A DNA stretch of 64,000 nucleotides from positions 546,683 to 610,682 of the forward strand of contig NZ_LMDS01000005.1 in NCBI RefSeq assembly GCF_001425865.1, written 5' to 3'. Shown here piece by piece: positions 41,059 through 50,348 of this stretch. The notes below the pieces were generated by a model that was not told the DNA's origin, made no database searches, and saw nothing but the letters and a program-made list of their open reading frames with translations. Origin of the DNA: Rhizobacter sp. Root404. GTDB taxonomy: Bacteria; Pseudomonadota; Gammaproteobacteria; Burkholderiales; Burkholderiaceae_C. A program made the position numbers and the translations under genes. Every line of letters starts with the position of its first letter. Positions within the stretch are counted from its first letter, which is position 1.

Positions 41059-42777
41059 ATGACCGATTCCATCCCCGCCCGCCCCGCCGGGCATGTCCTC
41101 GTCGAAGCGCTGATCGAGCAGGGTGTCGACACCGTGTTCGGGGTCCCCGGCGAGAGCTACCTCGCGGTGCTGGACGGCCTGTACGAGCACCGCGAGCGCA
41201 TCCGCTTCATCGCGTGCCGGCAGGAGGGCGGGGCGGCGTTCATGGCCGAGGCGCAGGGCAAGCTGAGCGGTCGGCCGGGCATCTGCTTCGTGACGCGCGG
41301 GCCCGGTGCCACCAACGCCAGCATCGGGCTGCACACCGCGTTCCAGGACAGCACGCCGATGATCCTGTTCATCGGCCAGGTCGCGAGCGACCAGCGTGAT
41401 CGCGAGGCCTTCCAAGAGGTCGACTACCGCCAGATGTTCGGCCCCGGCACGCTCGGGTTCGCCAAGTGGGTCGCCGAGATCCACGATCCCGCGCGCTTGC
41501 CGGAGTACGTGGCGCGCGCCTTCCATGTCGCGATGCAGGGCCGGCCCGGCCCGGTCGTGCTGGTGCTGCCGGAGGACATGCTGACGGGTCTGACCGATGT
41601 GCCGGTGCTGCCGCGCGTCGAGCCCGCGCTGGCGTGGCCGGCGCCGGGCGCGCTGCGCGAGGTTCGCACGATGCTGCTGGCGGCGCAGCGGCCGCTGGTG
41701 ATCGTCGGCGGCAGCGGCTGGGACGCCGCGGCCTGCGATGCGATGCAGCGCTTCGCCGAAGGCTGGAACCTGCCGGTGGGTTGCGCATTCCGCTTCCAGG
41801 ACCTGTTCGACAACCGGCATCGGAACTACGCCGGCGACGTCGGCATCGGCATCAATCCGAAGCTCGCGAAGCGGGTCGCGGAGGCCGACCTGATCCTGGC
41901 CGTCGGCGCGCGCCTGGGCGAGATGACGACCGGTGGCTACACGCTGCTGAAGGCCCCGCGGCCGAAGCAGAAGCTGATCCACATCCACGCCGGACCGGAG
42001 GAACTGGGCAAGGTCTACGCCGCCGACCTGATGCTGCAGGCGGCGATGGCCTGCGCCGCCAAGGCACTCGAGACCCTGGCGCCGCCGCCCGAGCTGCCGT
42101 GGGCCGAGTGGACCGCCGCCGCCCACGCCGACTACGAAGCCAACCTGGTGCCGGCGCCGGTCGAGCCGCTCGACATGGCCGAGGTCGTCAAGACGATCCA
42201 GCGCCTTGCACCGGCCGACAGCGTGCTGACCAACGGCGCGGGCAATTACAGCGGCTGGCTGCACCGCTACTACCGCTATCCGGCGCTGCAGCAGGGCGGT
42301 CGCACGCAACTGGCGCCGACCTCGGGCGCGATGGGCTACGGCGTACCGGCCGCGGTGGCCGCGGCGCTGCTGTACCCGGACCGCACGGCCATCAACATCG
42401 CCGGCGACGGCGACTTCCTGATGACCGGCCAGGAACTGGCGACCGCCACCGGCTATGGCGCCGGCCGGGGTGCCGGCAAGCTGATCGTCATCGTGGTCGA
42501 CAACGGCACCTACGGCACGATCCGGATGCACCAGGAGCGCGAGTACCCGGGGCGGGTCAGCGGCAGCGATCTGTTCAACCCCGACTTCGCCGCCCTGGCG
42601 CGCGCGCACGGCTGGGCGGCGGGCCGCGTGACGACGACGGCGGAGTTCGAACCCGCGTTCGCCGCTGCGCTGGCCGCGGGCCAGCCGACCTTGCTCCACC
42701 TGAAGCTCGATGCCGACGTGAGCACCTCGCGCACCACCCTGACCGCGATCCGGCGACAGGCCGACGCGCGGCGCTGA
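41059..42777 (+). CDS. ThDP-dependent enzyme, acetolactate synthase-like
   Basis: 572-aa thiamine-diphosphate enzyme of the acetolactate synthase/benzoylformate decarboxylase superfamily. GVPGESYLAVLDGLYEH with the following RQEGGAAFMAEAQ supplies the catalytic Glu region. The central domain has a Rossmann-like fold, and GDGDFLMTGQELATA followed by VVDNGTYGTIRMHQ is the ThDP-Mg motif. No ilvN-type regulatory subunit is adjacent, so it is more likely a catabolic decarboxylase or carboligase than biosynthetic IlvB. It is divergent from the TetR gene and shares its operator region. Confidence 0.88.
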   Translation: MTDSIPARPAGHVLVEALIEQGVDTVFGVPGESYLAVLDGLYEHRERIRFIACRQEGGAAFMAEAQGKLSGRPGICFVTRGPGATNASIGLHTAFQDSTPMILFIGQVASDQRDREAFQEVDYRQMFGPGTLGFAKWVAEIHDPARLPEYVARAFHVAMQGRPGPVVLVLPEDMLTGLTDVPVLPRVEPALAWPAPGALREVRTMLLAAQRPLVIVGGSGWDAAACDAMQRFAEGWNLPVGCAFRFQDLFDNRHRNYAGDVGIGINPKLAKRVAEADLILAVGARLGEMTTGGYTLLKAPRPKQKLIHIHAGPEELGKVYAADLMLQAAMACAAKALETLAPPPELPWAEWTAAAHADYEANLVPAPVEPLDMAEVVKTIQRLAPADSVLTNGAGNYSGWLHRYYRYPALQQGGRTQLAPTSGAMGYGVPAAVAAALLYPDRTAINIAGDGDFLMTGQELATATGYGAGRGAGKLIVIVVDNGTYGTIRMHQEREYPGRVSGSDLFNPDFAALARAHGWAAGRVTTTAEFEPAFAAALAAGQPTLLHLKLDADVSTSRTTLTAIRRQADARR

Positions 42778-42803
42778 TCGAGCAGCCCGAAAGCGACGCG
42801 ACG

Positions 42804-43517
42804 ATGGACAGCTCCCCGAACGCCGGACACCCGGCTGCCACCAGCCCGGCCACGGCGGAACAGGAACTCGAGCACGCGTTGAACTTCCTGGGCCATGACG
42901 CGCGTTCCGGCCACTCGTCGACCCTGGCATTGCTCGACCTGCACCGCATCCAGCCCGACCCGATGAGCTTGTCGCATTTGCTCGAGCGGATCGAGGCGAA
43001 CGCGCGCCGCTCGCTCGACGCGATCGATGACTTCGCGGACCTGATCCGCGCGCGTCGGCAGGGCCTGCATGACGACGAGTTCGACTGCACCGACCTGCTG
43101 GTCGAGGTCGTTGCCGATGCCTGGACGGCGGCCCATCAGAACGGCGTGCGGATCCAGGTGGCCCCCGGCTCCGCGTCGATCGTCGTGCGCGGCGATCGGG
43201 CCCTGCTGGCCGCGGCGCTGGCCAAGCTGCTGCGCGACGCGGTCGTCGCGGCCGCGCCCGGATCGGAGGTGCACTGCAACGTGGCCGCCGAAGGTACCGC
43301 CGGCGTATTCGAGATCGCCGAACCCGTTGCACCGCCCGCGCGCCCGGCGTCGGCGCCGACGCCGCGGGCGTCCCGAAAGGTGGCCTCCAGCTTGCTATTT
43401 GCGCGGGGCGTGGCCGAGCGTCATGGCGGGCAGGCCGTGCAGTCCACCGGCGAAAACGGACGCCGCACCCGCCTCGTCCTGCCGAATACAGGCGTGCCGG
43501 ATTTGTCGGCGGCGTAG
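42804..43517 (+). CDS. Minimal histidine-kinase-like protein
   Basis: 237 aa with no sensor or membrane part. NFLGHDARSGHSSTLALLDL (about 33-52) looks like an H-box with the phosphoacceptor His in GHD. The ATPase half is weak: the N-box reads KLLRDAVVAA instead of an Asn-containing motif, no clear G1 box is seen, and the C-terminus has LLFARGVAERHGGQ as in HATPase domains. It may be a phosphotransfer or inhibitory partner rather than an active kinase. It starts 26 bp after the ThDP gene, with the response regulator gene 176 bp downstream. Confidence 0.7.
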   Translation: MDSSPNAGHPAATSPATAEQELEHALNFLGHDARSGHSSTLALLDLHRIQPDPMSLSHLLERIEANARRSLDAIDDFADLIRARRQGLHDDEFDCTDLLVEVVADAWTAAHQNGVRIQVAPGSASIVVRGDRALLAAALAKLLRDAVVAAAPGSEVHCNVAAEGTAGVFEIAEPVAPPARPASAPTPRASRKVASSLLFARGVAERHGGQAVQSTGENGRRTRLVLPNTGVPDLSAA

Positions 43518-43554
43518 CCCCCTCCCCACAGCCCACACGGTGTTGGCGCCGCTG

Positions 43555-43666
43555 TTGACAGTGGTTAACGCTACAACGACAGTGCGGTGTCATTTCGGCC
43601 GTCAATCTGCCTACAGTCCCCCAATGACGTGCCGACAAAAATCCGTGCGCGAGTGACGTCACGTCA
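43555..43666 (+). promoter_or_regulatory. Control region before the OmpR-type regulator gene
   Basis: The 176-bp gap holds a consensus TTGACA at 43555-43560 with only a weak -10 (GACAGT) 17 bp on. Nearer the gene is TGACGTCACGTCA at 43654-43666, with a related TGACGT at 43625. The palindrome TGACGTCA could be an operator. GGGGAGA precedes the ATG at 43694. Confidence 0.35.
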
Positions 43667-43693
43667 GGAAACACAAAACCGGGGAGAGATGGA

Positions 43694-44464
43694 ATGCGTG
43701 TAGCGGCTCTGGATGACGAATCCGATCAGTTGGACCTGATCCGGCAAACCCTGGCCTCGATGGGTCACGATTGCCACGGCTTCACCGACAGCAAGACCTA
43801 CTTGCGCGCGCTGCGGCGCGAGACCTTCGACCTGCTGATCCTCGACTGGCAGGTGCCCGACATCAGCGGCCTCGAGGTGCTGCGCTGGGCGCGCGAGAAC
43901 CTGCAGGAGCGGGTGCCGGTGCTGTTCGTCACCAACCGCAACACCGAGGCGGACGTGATCGAAGGCCTCAACGCCGGCGCCGACGATTTCATGATCAAGC
44001 CGATGCGCGTCGGCGAACTGATGGCGCGCGTCAAGGCGCTGCTGCGCCGCGCGTACCACCAGCAGCCGCCGAACGAAGTGTCGTTCGGACGCTATCGCTT
44101 CGACGTGGCCGGCGCACAGATCACCGTCGACGGCGTGCCGGTCACGTTGAAACAGAAGGAATTCGACCTGGCGCTGTTCCTGTTCCAGAACATGGGCCGG
44201 TTGCTGTCACGCAAGCACCTCCTCGAGGCGGTGTGGGCGATCGAGGCCGAGGTCTCTTCGCGCTCGCTCGACACCCATGTGTCGCGGTTGCGGACGAAGC
44301 TGGGCCTGCACCCGGAGAACGGCTACCGCCTCGCGGCCATCTACAGCGTCGGTTACCGCCTCGAAGCGATTGCGCCGCCGGCTTCCGGACACGCCGGCGC
44401 CGATGCGACCGAGACCGCGCACCACGAAGTCGCGCAAGCCACCGAGGCACCGACCGGGGGCTGA
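43694..44464 (+). CDS. OmpR/PhoB-type response regulator
   Basis: 256-aa regulator. Receiver domain with D51 in LLILDWQVPD, DD at 7-8, Thr in LFVTNRN and Lys in FMIKPMR. The C-terminal winged helix (GRYRFDVAG to VGYRLEAI) includes SSRSLDTHVSRLRTKLGL, the recognition helix. The tail is an extra 35 residues without a clear fold. A strong GGGGAGA ribosome site is present. The nearest possible partner is the minimal kinase-like protein upstream. Target genes unknown. Confidence 0.93.
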   Translation: MRVAALDDESDQLDLIRQTLASMGHDCHGFTDSKTYLRALRRETFDLLILDWQVPDISGLEVLRWARENLQERVPVLFVTNRNTEADVIEGLNAGADDFMIKPMRVGELMARVKALLRRAYHQQPPNEVSFGRYRFDVAGAQITVDGVPVTLKQKEFDLALFLFQNMGRLLSRKHLLEAVWAIEAEVSSRSLDTHVSRLRTKLGLHPENGYRLAAIYSVGYRLEAIAPPASGHAGADATETAHHEVAQATEAPTGG

Positions 44465-44573
44465 TCTCCGCGGGACGTTCCCGGCGCGCGTCGCCGAGGA
44501 CGCCGCACGATTGTTTGCATTTGCCTGTCGGAAGAGTGCCCGCTGCGGCCGGACTTGAAGGCAAGCTTGCGCC

Positions 44574-45719
44574 ATGGACTCGGCGGTTCTGACCTGGCAA
44601 GCCCCCACCGGATGGTCAGCACCGCTGCCGGCCGCGCTGGACTCGACGGCCACCCTGGTGCTCGTGTTCGGCCCGCCCGCGCTGGACGAGCTGAGCGTGC
44701 TGGTCGACGAGATCCGCCGCGCATTTCCGCGGGCACTGCTGGCCGGCGCCTCGAGCGACACCGTGATCGAGGACGGCCGGATCGGCGATGCGCGGGTGGC
44801 CGTGTCGATCACCCGCTTCGACCACTCGCAATTGGCGCTCGTGAGCGCCTTCAACGACGGGCACGACTTCGACGGAGGTCGGCGCATGGCGCACGACCTG
44901 GCAACGCGCCGCGGGCTGGTGGCGGTTCTGGCGCTGGCGGACGGCTTGCTCGTGGACGGGTCGGAGCTGGTGCGCGGGCTGCTCGACGGCTTGCCCGCGG
45001 GCGTGCTGCTCACCGGCGGCATGGCTGCCGACGGCACGCGCTTCGACCGCACCTGGGTGATCGCCGAGGGTGTGCCGTCTCGCGGCGCCGCGGTCGCCAT
45101 CGGCTTCTACGGTGAACGCTTGCAGGTCCACAGTGTCAGCCGCGGCGGCAGCGTCGGCTTCGGGCCGCGGCGCCGGGTCACGCATGCGCAGGGCAACGTG
45201 GTGTACGAGCTCGACGGTCGGCCGGCCCTCGAACTCTACGAACAGTACCTCGGCCGGTACGCGAGCGCCCTGCCGGCATCGGCCGCGCATTTTCCGCTGT
45301 GCGTGTACCGCGGCGCACAGGGCGAGCCGCCGCTGATCCGCTACGTGCTGGGCATCGACCGGGTCAGGCAGTCGATCACGTTCGCGGGCGACGTGCCGCG
45401 CGGCAGTCTGGTGCAGCTGTCGCGCGCGGCGCGTGGCGAGTTGTTGCGCGCGGCCGATCAGGCGGCGCACGAACTCGGCGCGTGGTGCACGCCGGCGACG
45501 GCGGACCGGCCGCTGCTGAACATCGTCGTCAGCTGCATCGGTCGCCGTGTCGTGCTCGGCGAACAGACCGACGCCGAGGTGGAACTGGTCGCGCAGTTGC
45601 TCCCGTCGGGCGCCAGCCAGATCGGCTTCTACTCGTACGGCGAGATCGCCAGCGGACAACGCGCGACGTGCGACATGCACAACATGACCTTGACGCTCAC
45701 CACCATCGGCGAAGCATGA
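44574..45719 (+). CDS. FIST-domain sensory protein
   Basis: 381-aa cytoplasmic protein with a FIST N domain (about 25-225, including RAFPRALLAGASSDTVI and LLTGGMAADGTRFDRTW) and a FIST C domain (about 230-365, with FPLCVYRG and GFYSYGEIA). FIST domains are thought to sense small ligands such as amino acids and feed signal transduction; the ligand here is unknown. Its stop overlaps the start of the GGDEF-EAL gene (ATGA), so it probably works with that protein in cyclic-di-GMP control. Confidence 0.88.
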   Translation: MDSAVLTWQAPTGWSAPLPAALDSTATLVLVFGPPALDELSVLVDEIRRAFPRALLAGASSDTVIEDGRIGDARVAVSITRFDHSQLALVSAFNDGHDFDGGRRMAHDLATRRGLVAVLALADGLLVDGSELVRGLLDGLPAGVLLTGGMAADGTRFDRTWVIAEGVPSRGAAVAIGFYGERLQVHSVSRGGSVGFGPRRRVTHAQGNVVYELDGRPALELYEQYLGRYASALPASAAHFPLCVYRGAQGEPPLIRYVLGIDRVRQSITFAGDVPRGSLVQLSRAARGELLRAADQAAHELGAWCTPATADRPLLNIVVSCIGRRVVLGEQTDAEVELVAQLLPSGASQIGFYSYGEIASGQRATCDMHNMTLTLTTIGEA

Positions 45720-47638
45720 ACGCGCCGCTGGCATCGCCGCTCCACGCCACGTTGCAGCGGCAGCTGCGGCGTCTGCGCCTGGACCCGACGCAGCCGCCGG
45801 CCAGTGCGGCGCAGTGGCGGGAGTTGTTGTCCGGTATCGACCGCGCCTACCGCGAGGCCGATGAGCTGGTCTACCTGGTCACGCATTCGGAACGGATCGT
45901 CACCGACGAGCTGGAACGCAGCCGACAGGCCCTGTCCTTGGCGCAACGGCTCGCCGGCCTGGGCAGCTGGAGCCATGACGTCGGCAGCGGCGCGACGATG
46001 ATCTCCGACGAGCTGGCCGACCTGCTCGAGCTCGAGGTCGGTCGGCGACAAATGCCGTTCGAGGCCCTGATCGAGTTCGTCGCGCCGGACGACCGCGCCG
46101 GCGTGCGCGCGATGCTCGCGAAGGTCGTCGCGGCGCCGACGCAGCGCGCGGGCGAGGTGCGCTTCGTCGCGCGCGGCGGCCGCGAACGCTGGTGCCTGTG
46201 CCGGATGGGTTCCCACGCCGACGAGACCGGACGCGTCCATCGGGTCGACGGCACGGTGCTCGACATCTCCGACCGTCACGCGATCGAGGAACGCACCCGC
46301 GAGCTGGCGCGCACCGATCCGTTGACGGGGCTGGCGAACCGCTCCCACTTCATCCACCTGCTGCGCGACGCGATCGAGGTCGCGCGCGCCGGCGGTTCCG
46401 GCGTGGCGGTCGTGTTCATCGACCTCGACGGGTTCAAGACCGTCAACGACACCTGCGGGCATCACGTCGGCGACGCGCTGCTCGAAAGTGTCGCCCGGCG
46501 CCTGTGCGCCTGCCTGCGCAGCAGCGACGTCGTCGGCCGCTTCGGCGGAGACGAGTTCGTCGTGCTGCTGCCGGGGCTGAGCATGCCGGGCGAAGTGTCC
46601 GCGGTGACCGACAAGGTGCTCCGCGCCTGTGCCGCCGCGGTGCCGCACGGCACCGACAGGGTCGAGGTGTCGGCGAGCGTCGGTGTCGCGATCTTTCCGG
46701 AAGACGGCGGCGGCGCCGAGCAGCTGCTCAAGCATGCCGACGCCGCGATGTACGTCGCCAAGGAGAGCGGTCGCAACACCACCCGGTTCTTCGGCGCCGA
46801 ACTGCGCGCGCGGCGTCAGGCCGATCGCTCGCTGGTGACCGCGCTGCGCACGGCGATCTCGCGCGACCAGATCCAGGTCGCCTACCAGCCGATCGTCGAC
46901 GGCGGGACCCGTCGCATCCTCGGCATGGAGGCGCTGGCGCGCTGGACGCACCCGCACTACGGGCCGGTCGCGCCGTGCGACTTCGTCGCGCTGGCCGAGG
47001 AGAGCGGACTCATCGGACCGCTGTGCCAGCGCGTCTCGGTGGCCGCGTGCCGCGAGCTGATGGCGTTGCCCGAAGGCCTGCGCAACACGCGCTATGTGTC
47101 GATCAACGTCTCGCCGGTCCAGTTGCGCACGCCGGAGTTCGTGCGCTACGCCGAGCGCATGCTCGCCCGGACCGGCATCGATCCCCATCTGCTCGCGATC
47201 GAGATCACCGAGACCGCGGTGATGCACGACGTGGAACTCGCGATCCGGATGCTGAAGCAGATCAAGGCGCTCGGCGTGTCGATCTGGCTCGACGACTTCG
47301 GCACCGGGCATTCGTCGCTGACCTACCTGCGCCAGCTGCCGGTCGACTGCATCAAGATCGATCGCTCGTTCGTGGCCGAGATCGAAGGCGCCCGCGTCGG
47401 GCCACTGCTGCACGGCATCGTCTCGATGGCCCGCTCGGTCGGCTGCGAAGTGCTGGCCGAAGGCGTCGAAACCGAGTCGCAACGCGAGGCCTTGCTGAAC
47501 GCCGGCTGTCCGCTGATGCAAGGGCTGCTGTTCGGCGCGCCCGATTCGTTCGCGCGCTGGGCACCGGTCGAGGCGGCCACGACGCCTACGCCCTGCGCCG
47601 CCACATCAGCAGCAATACGCCCGCCAGTACCACGCTGA
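45716..47638 (+). CDS. PAS-GGDEF-EAL cyclic-di-GMP protein
   Basis: 640 aa, cytoplasmic. A PAS-like sensor at about 75-195 (GLGSWSHDVGSG to DGTVLDISDR), a GGDEF domain with intact RFGGDEF and an RSSD inhibitory-type site five residues before it, then an EAL domain with GMEALARW and LDDFGTGHSSL. Both catalytic motifs look intact, so it could make and break cyclic-di-GMP; which dominates cannot be told. The extreme 3' end overlaps the convergent EamA gene by 53 bp. Confidence 0.93.
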   Translation: MNAPLASPLHATLQRQLRRLRLDPTQPPASAAQWRELLSGIDRAYREADELVYLVTHSERIVTDELERSRQALSLAQRLAGLGSWSHDVGSGATMISDELADLLELEVGRRQMPFEALIEFVAPDDRAGVRAMLAKVVAAPTQRAGEVRFVARGGRERWCLCRMGSHADETGRVHRVDGTVLDISDRHAIEERTRELARTDPLTGLANRSHFIHLLRDAIEVARAGGSGVAVVFIDLDGFKTVNDTCGHHVGDALLESVARRLCACLRSSDVVGRFGGDEFVVLLPGLSMPGEVSAVTDKVLRACAAAVPHGTDRVEVSASVGVAIFPEDGGGAEQLLKHADAAMYVAKESGRNTTRFFGAELRARRQADRSLVTALRTAISRDQIQVAYQPIVDGGTRRILGMEALARWTHPHYGPVAPCDFVALAEESGLIGPLCQRVSVAACRELMALPEGLRNTRYVSINVSPVQLRTPEFVRYAERMLARTGIDPHLLAIEITETAVMHDVELAIRMLKQIKALGVSIWLDDFGTGHSSLTYLRQLPVDCIKIDRSFVAEIEGARVGPLLHGIVSMARSVGCEVLAEGVETESQREALLNAGCPLMQGLLFGAPDSFARWAPVEAATTPTPCAATSAAIRPPVPR

Positions 47639-48500
47639 CGGCGGCCCACTCGAAGCCGGTCACGTGTTCGCCGGCAAACGCCACCCCGAGCAGCATCGCG
47701 ATCACCGGATTGACGAAGGTGTAGCTCGACGCCAACCCGGCCGAGGCCCGGGCGAGCAGCAGCATGTAGGCGTTGAACGCGATCAGCGAGCCGAACACGA
47801 CGAGGTAGAGCCACGCTGCGACGGCGAGCGGCTGCGGCGGCCACGCCAGCGTCTCGCCGTGCAGTGCCGACAGCAACATCAGAACCGCGCCGCCGCACAG
47901 CATCTCGCTGGCGAAGCCGGTGGCGCCCGGCGCGAGCGGCAGGGCACGCTGGCTGAGCACGCTGCCGAGCGACCAGGTGGCGCAGGCGATCGCGATGGCC
48001 GCGAGGCCGGCCGGCGACGCCTGGAAGCCCGCGCCCTGCGTGAGCATCAGCACGCCGACCAGTCCGAGCGCGATGCCGGCGACTTCGACACGCCCCGGCC
48101 GCACGCCCCAGCACAGGTTCAAAGCCGCGATGAGCAGCGGCACGACGGCGATGAACGCGACCACCAGCCCGGAGCCCACCGAGACTTCCGCGAACGCCGT
48201 CCCGCCCATGCCGCCGCCGAGCATCAGCGTGCCGACGATCAGCGCGTTGCGCCACTGTCGGCGGTTCGGCCACGCCGCACCGCGCCAGCGCATCCACGCC
48301 ATCAGCAGCCCGCCGGCGAGGAGGAAGCGCGTGCCCATCTGCAGGAATGGCGGGAACATGGGCAGCGCCAGCTTGATGGCAAGGTAGGTCGAGCCCCAGA
48401 TCAGCCAGGTCGCGGCGAGACAAAGGAGCAGGAGGGGCGGCAGGCCGAGGAATCCAGGCGGCGAAGAGCGCGACGTCGAGGCCGAGACAAGCGTGTTCAT
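47586..48500 (-). CDS. EamA-family (DMT) transporter, YedA-like
   Basis: 304-aa inner-membrane protein with about ten helices in two repeated EamA halves (WLIWGSTYLAIKLAL in the first; WSLGSVLSQRALPL in the second). These export amino acids or related metabolites. Start ATG at 48500, divergent from the Lrp-type regulator 87 bp away, which is the likely controller. The 3' end overlaps the GGDEF-EAL gene. Confidence 0.92.
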   Translation of the reverse strand: MNTLVSASTSRSSPPGFLGLPPLLLLCLAATWLIWGSTYLAIKLALPMFPPFLQMGTRFLLAGGLLMAWMRWRGAAWPNRRQWRNALIVGTLMLGGGMGGTAFAEVSVGSGLVVAFIAVVPLLIAALNLCWGVRPGRVEVAGIALGLVGVLMLTQGAGFQASPAGLAAIAIACATWSLGSVLSQRALPLAPGATGFASEMLCGGAVLMLLSALHGETLAWPPQPLAVAAWLYLVVFGSLIAFNAYMLLLARASAGLASSYTFVNPVIAMLLGVAFAGEHVTGFEWAAVSVVLAGVLLLMWRRRA

Positions 48501-48587
48501 GCGGACGATGATACGAAGGCTGGCGTCTCGTCTCCATGGTCCGATGCAGGTTGATCGATCACAATGCCGTCGATTCAAAGGAGTTTG

Positions 48588-49085
48588 ATGACTTCGACCT
48601 TGAACGTGGATCTGGACGCGCACGACACCCGCATCCTCGCCGAGCTTCAGGCCGATGCGCGGCTGACGATGGCCGAGCTCGGCCGGCGTGTGCACCTGAG
48701 CCAGCCGGCGGTGACCGAACGGGTGCGCAAGCTGGAGGCGGCGGGCGTGATCAGCGGCTACCGGGCGACCGTGAACCTGGCGAAGCTGGGCTATGGCATC
48801 CGGGCGATCATTCGCGTCGGCCGGGCGGACTACGCGCGCGTGGTCAAGCTGATCCAGAGCACGCCTGAATGCATCAATGCCTACAACGTCACCGGCGACG
48901 ACAGCTGGGTGCTCGAGATCGCGGTGATCGACGTCAGCCATCTCGACGCGGTCGTCACCAAGTTCTGCCTGTTGACCGAGACCGCCACCTCGATCATCCT
49001 CAACCCGGCCCGCGAGCACCAGCCGATGCTGCCGCCGCTCGCCGGCGACGTGAAACCGCCGATTCGGAAAGTGACCAACGCATGA
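48588..49085 (+). CDS. Lrp/AsnC-family transcriptional regulator
   Basis: 165-aa regulator. N-terminal HTH (DTRILAELQADARLTMAELG, VHLSQPAVTERVRKLEAAG) and C-terminal RAM domain that binds amino acids (NVTGDDSWVLEIAV). The start at 48588 has AAAGGAG 5 nt upstream. Divergent from the EamA exporter, a common pairing in which Lrp-type proteins control amino-acid efflux. Stop overlaps the RraA-like gene. Confidence 0.94.
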   Translation: MTSTLNVDLDAHDTRILAELQADARLTMAELGRRVHLSQPAVTERVRKLEAAGVISGYRATVNLAKLGYGIRAIIRVGRADYARVVKLIQSTPECINAYNVTGDDSWVLEIAVIDVSHLDAVVTKFCLLTETATSIILNPAREHQPMLPPLAGDVKPPIRKVTNA

Positions 49086-49582
49086 GCAAGTCCTCCAACC
49101 TCGTGACCGGCGACCTGTGTGACGCGCACAAGGCCAACGCGGACGGCAGCTTCCGAGTGCTGCCGCCGCTCTACCGTGACTTCGGCCGGCGCAAGCGCTT
49201 CGCCGGCACCATCGCGACCGTCAAGTGCTACGAGGACAACTCGTTCGTCAAGGCCGCGCTCGAGGAGCCGGGCCACGGCCGCGTGCTCGTCGTCGACGGC
49301 GGCGGCTCGCTGCGGCGTGCGCTGGTCGGCGGCAACATCGCCGCGGCGGCCGCGAAGAACGGCTGGGCCGGGGTCGTCGTCGACGGCTGCGTGCGCGACA
49401 GCGCCGAGCTGATCGAATGCGACATGGGCATTCGCGCGTTGGCGCTGATCCCGATGCCGACCGAGCGTCGCCAGCAGGGCGAGCGCGACGTGGCGCTGCA
49501 TATCCACGGCGTCTGGGTGCTCCCCGGCGAGTGGCTGGTGGCCGACGAGGATGGCATCGTCGTGATGCCGGCGGCGGACTGA
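49082..49582 (+). CDS. rraA: RraA family protein (RNase E inhibitor/HMG aldolase-like)
   Basis: 166-aa protein of the RraA fold. LVTGDLCDAHKAN at the N-terminus, GGSLRRALVGGNIAAAAAKNGWAGVVVDGCVRD is the family's central block with the GG-x4-G and R-D residues of class II aldolases. RraA lowers RNase E activity in E. coli, while relatives are 4-hydroxy-4-methyl-2-oxoglutarate aldolases; the sequence does not decide. Overlaps the Lrp gene by 4 bp. Confidence 0.87.
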   Translation: MSKSSNLVTGDLCDAHKANADGSFRVLPPLYRDFGRRKRFAGTIATVKCYEDNSFVKAALEEPGHGRVLVVDGGGSLRRALVGGNIAAAAAKNGWAGVVVDGCVRDSAELIECDMGIRALALIPMPTERRQQGERDVALHIHGVWVLPGEWLVADEDGIVVMPAAD

Positions 49583-49625
49583 CCGCGCCTCGCCACGCCG
49601 TCGGCGCGGCGGAGCGCTGCGCCGA

Positions 49626-50348
49626 TCACGCGCCGAAGACCTCGAGCGCGCGGTCCATGCCGCCGCTCGTGATCGACAGCATCGCCTGTTGCAGCACCGC
49701 CGGCTTCGGGTGGTAGGCGATGCTCAGGCCGACGGCGCCCATCATCGGCAGGTCGTTCGCGCCGTCGCCGACCGCGATCGCCTGCGCCGGCGCGATGCCC
49801 ATCAGTTCGCAGACCTCGAGCACGACGCGCTTCTTCTCGGCGCCGTCGACGATGTCGCCCCAGGGCCGGTCGATCAGGCGGCCGGTCAACGCGCCGTCCT
49901 CGACCTCCAGCATGTTGGCGCGCGCGAAGTCCAGGCCGAGCCGGCCGCGCACCCGCTCGCTGAAGAAGGTGAAGCCGCCGGAGACCAGCAGCGTCTTCAG
50001 CCCGGCCGCCTGGCAGGCTCGAACGAAGTGCTCGACGCCGGGGTTCAGTTGCAGGTGGTTGGCGTAGACCTCGTGCAGCGCCGCCTCGGGCACACCGCGC
50101 AGCAGCGCGAGGCGGCGGCGCAGGCTCTCCTTGTAGTCGGCGATCTCGCCACGCATCGCGGCCTCGGTGATCGCGGCGACCTCGGCCTTGCGGCCGGCCG
50201 CGGCGGCGATCTCGTCGACGCATTCGATGTTGATCAGCGTCGAATCCATGTCGAACGCGACCAGCTTGTAGTCGGCCAGGCGCAGCGGCGGCGCGAAGCC
50301 GCGAACGAACAGGCCGGGGGCGAACTCGTGAGCCATCGTCGATGTCAT
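49626..50348 (-). CDS. serB: Phosphoserine phosphatase
   Basis: 240-aa HAD-family enzyme, last step of serine synthesis. Nucleophile motif FDMDST (D33, D35), LVSGGF, and GDGANDLPMM as motif III. This is the short type without the ACT-like N-terminal domain of E. coli SerB. ATG at 50348 overlaps the mfd stop (ATGA), so it is coupled to mfd. Confidence 0.95.
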   Translation of the reverse strand: MTSTMAHEFAPGLFVRGFAPPLRLADYKLVAFDMDSTLINIECVDEIAAAAGRKAEVAAITEAAMRGEIADYKESLRRRLALLRGVPEAALHEVYANHLQLNPGVEHFVRACQAAGLKTLLVSGGFTFFSERVRGRLGLDFARANMLEVEDGALTGRLIDRPWGDIVDGAEKKRVVLEVCELMGIAPAQAIAVGDGANDLPMMGAVGLSIAYHPKPAVLQQAMLSITSGGMDRALEVFGA

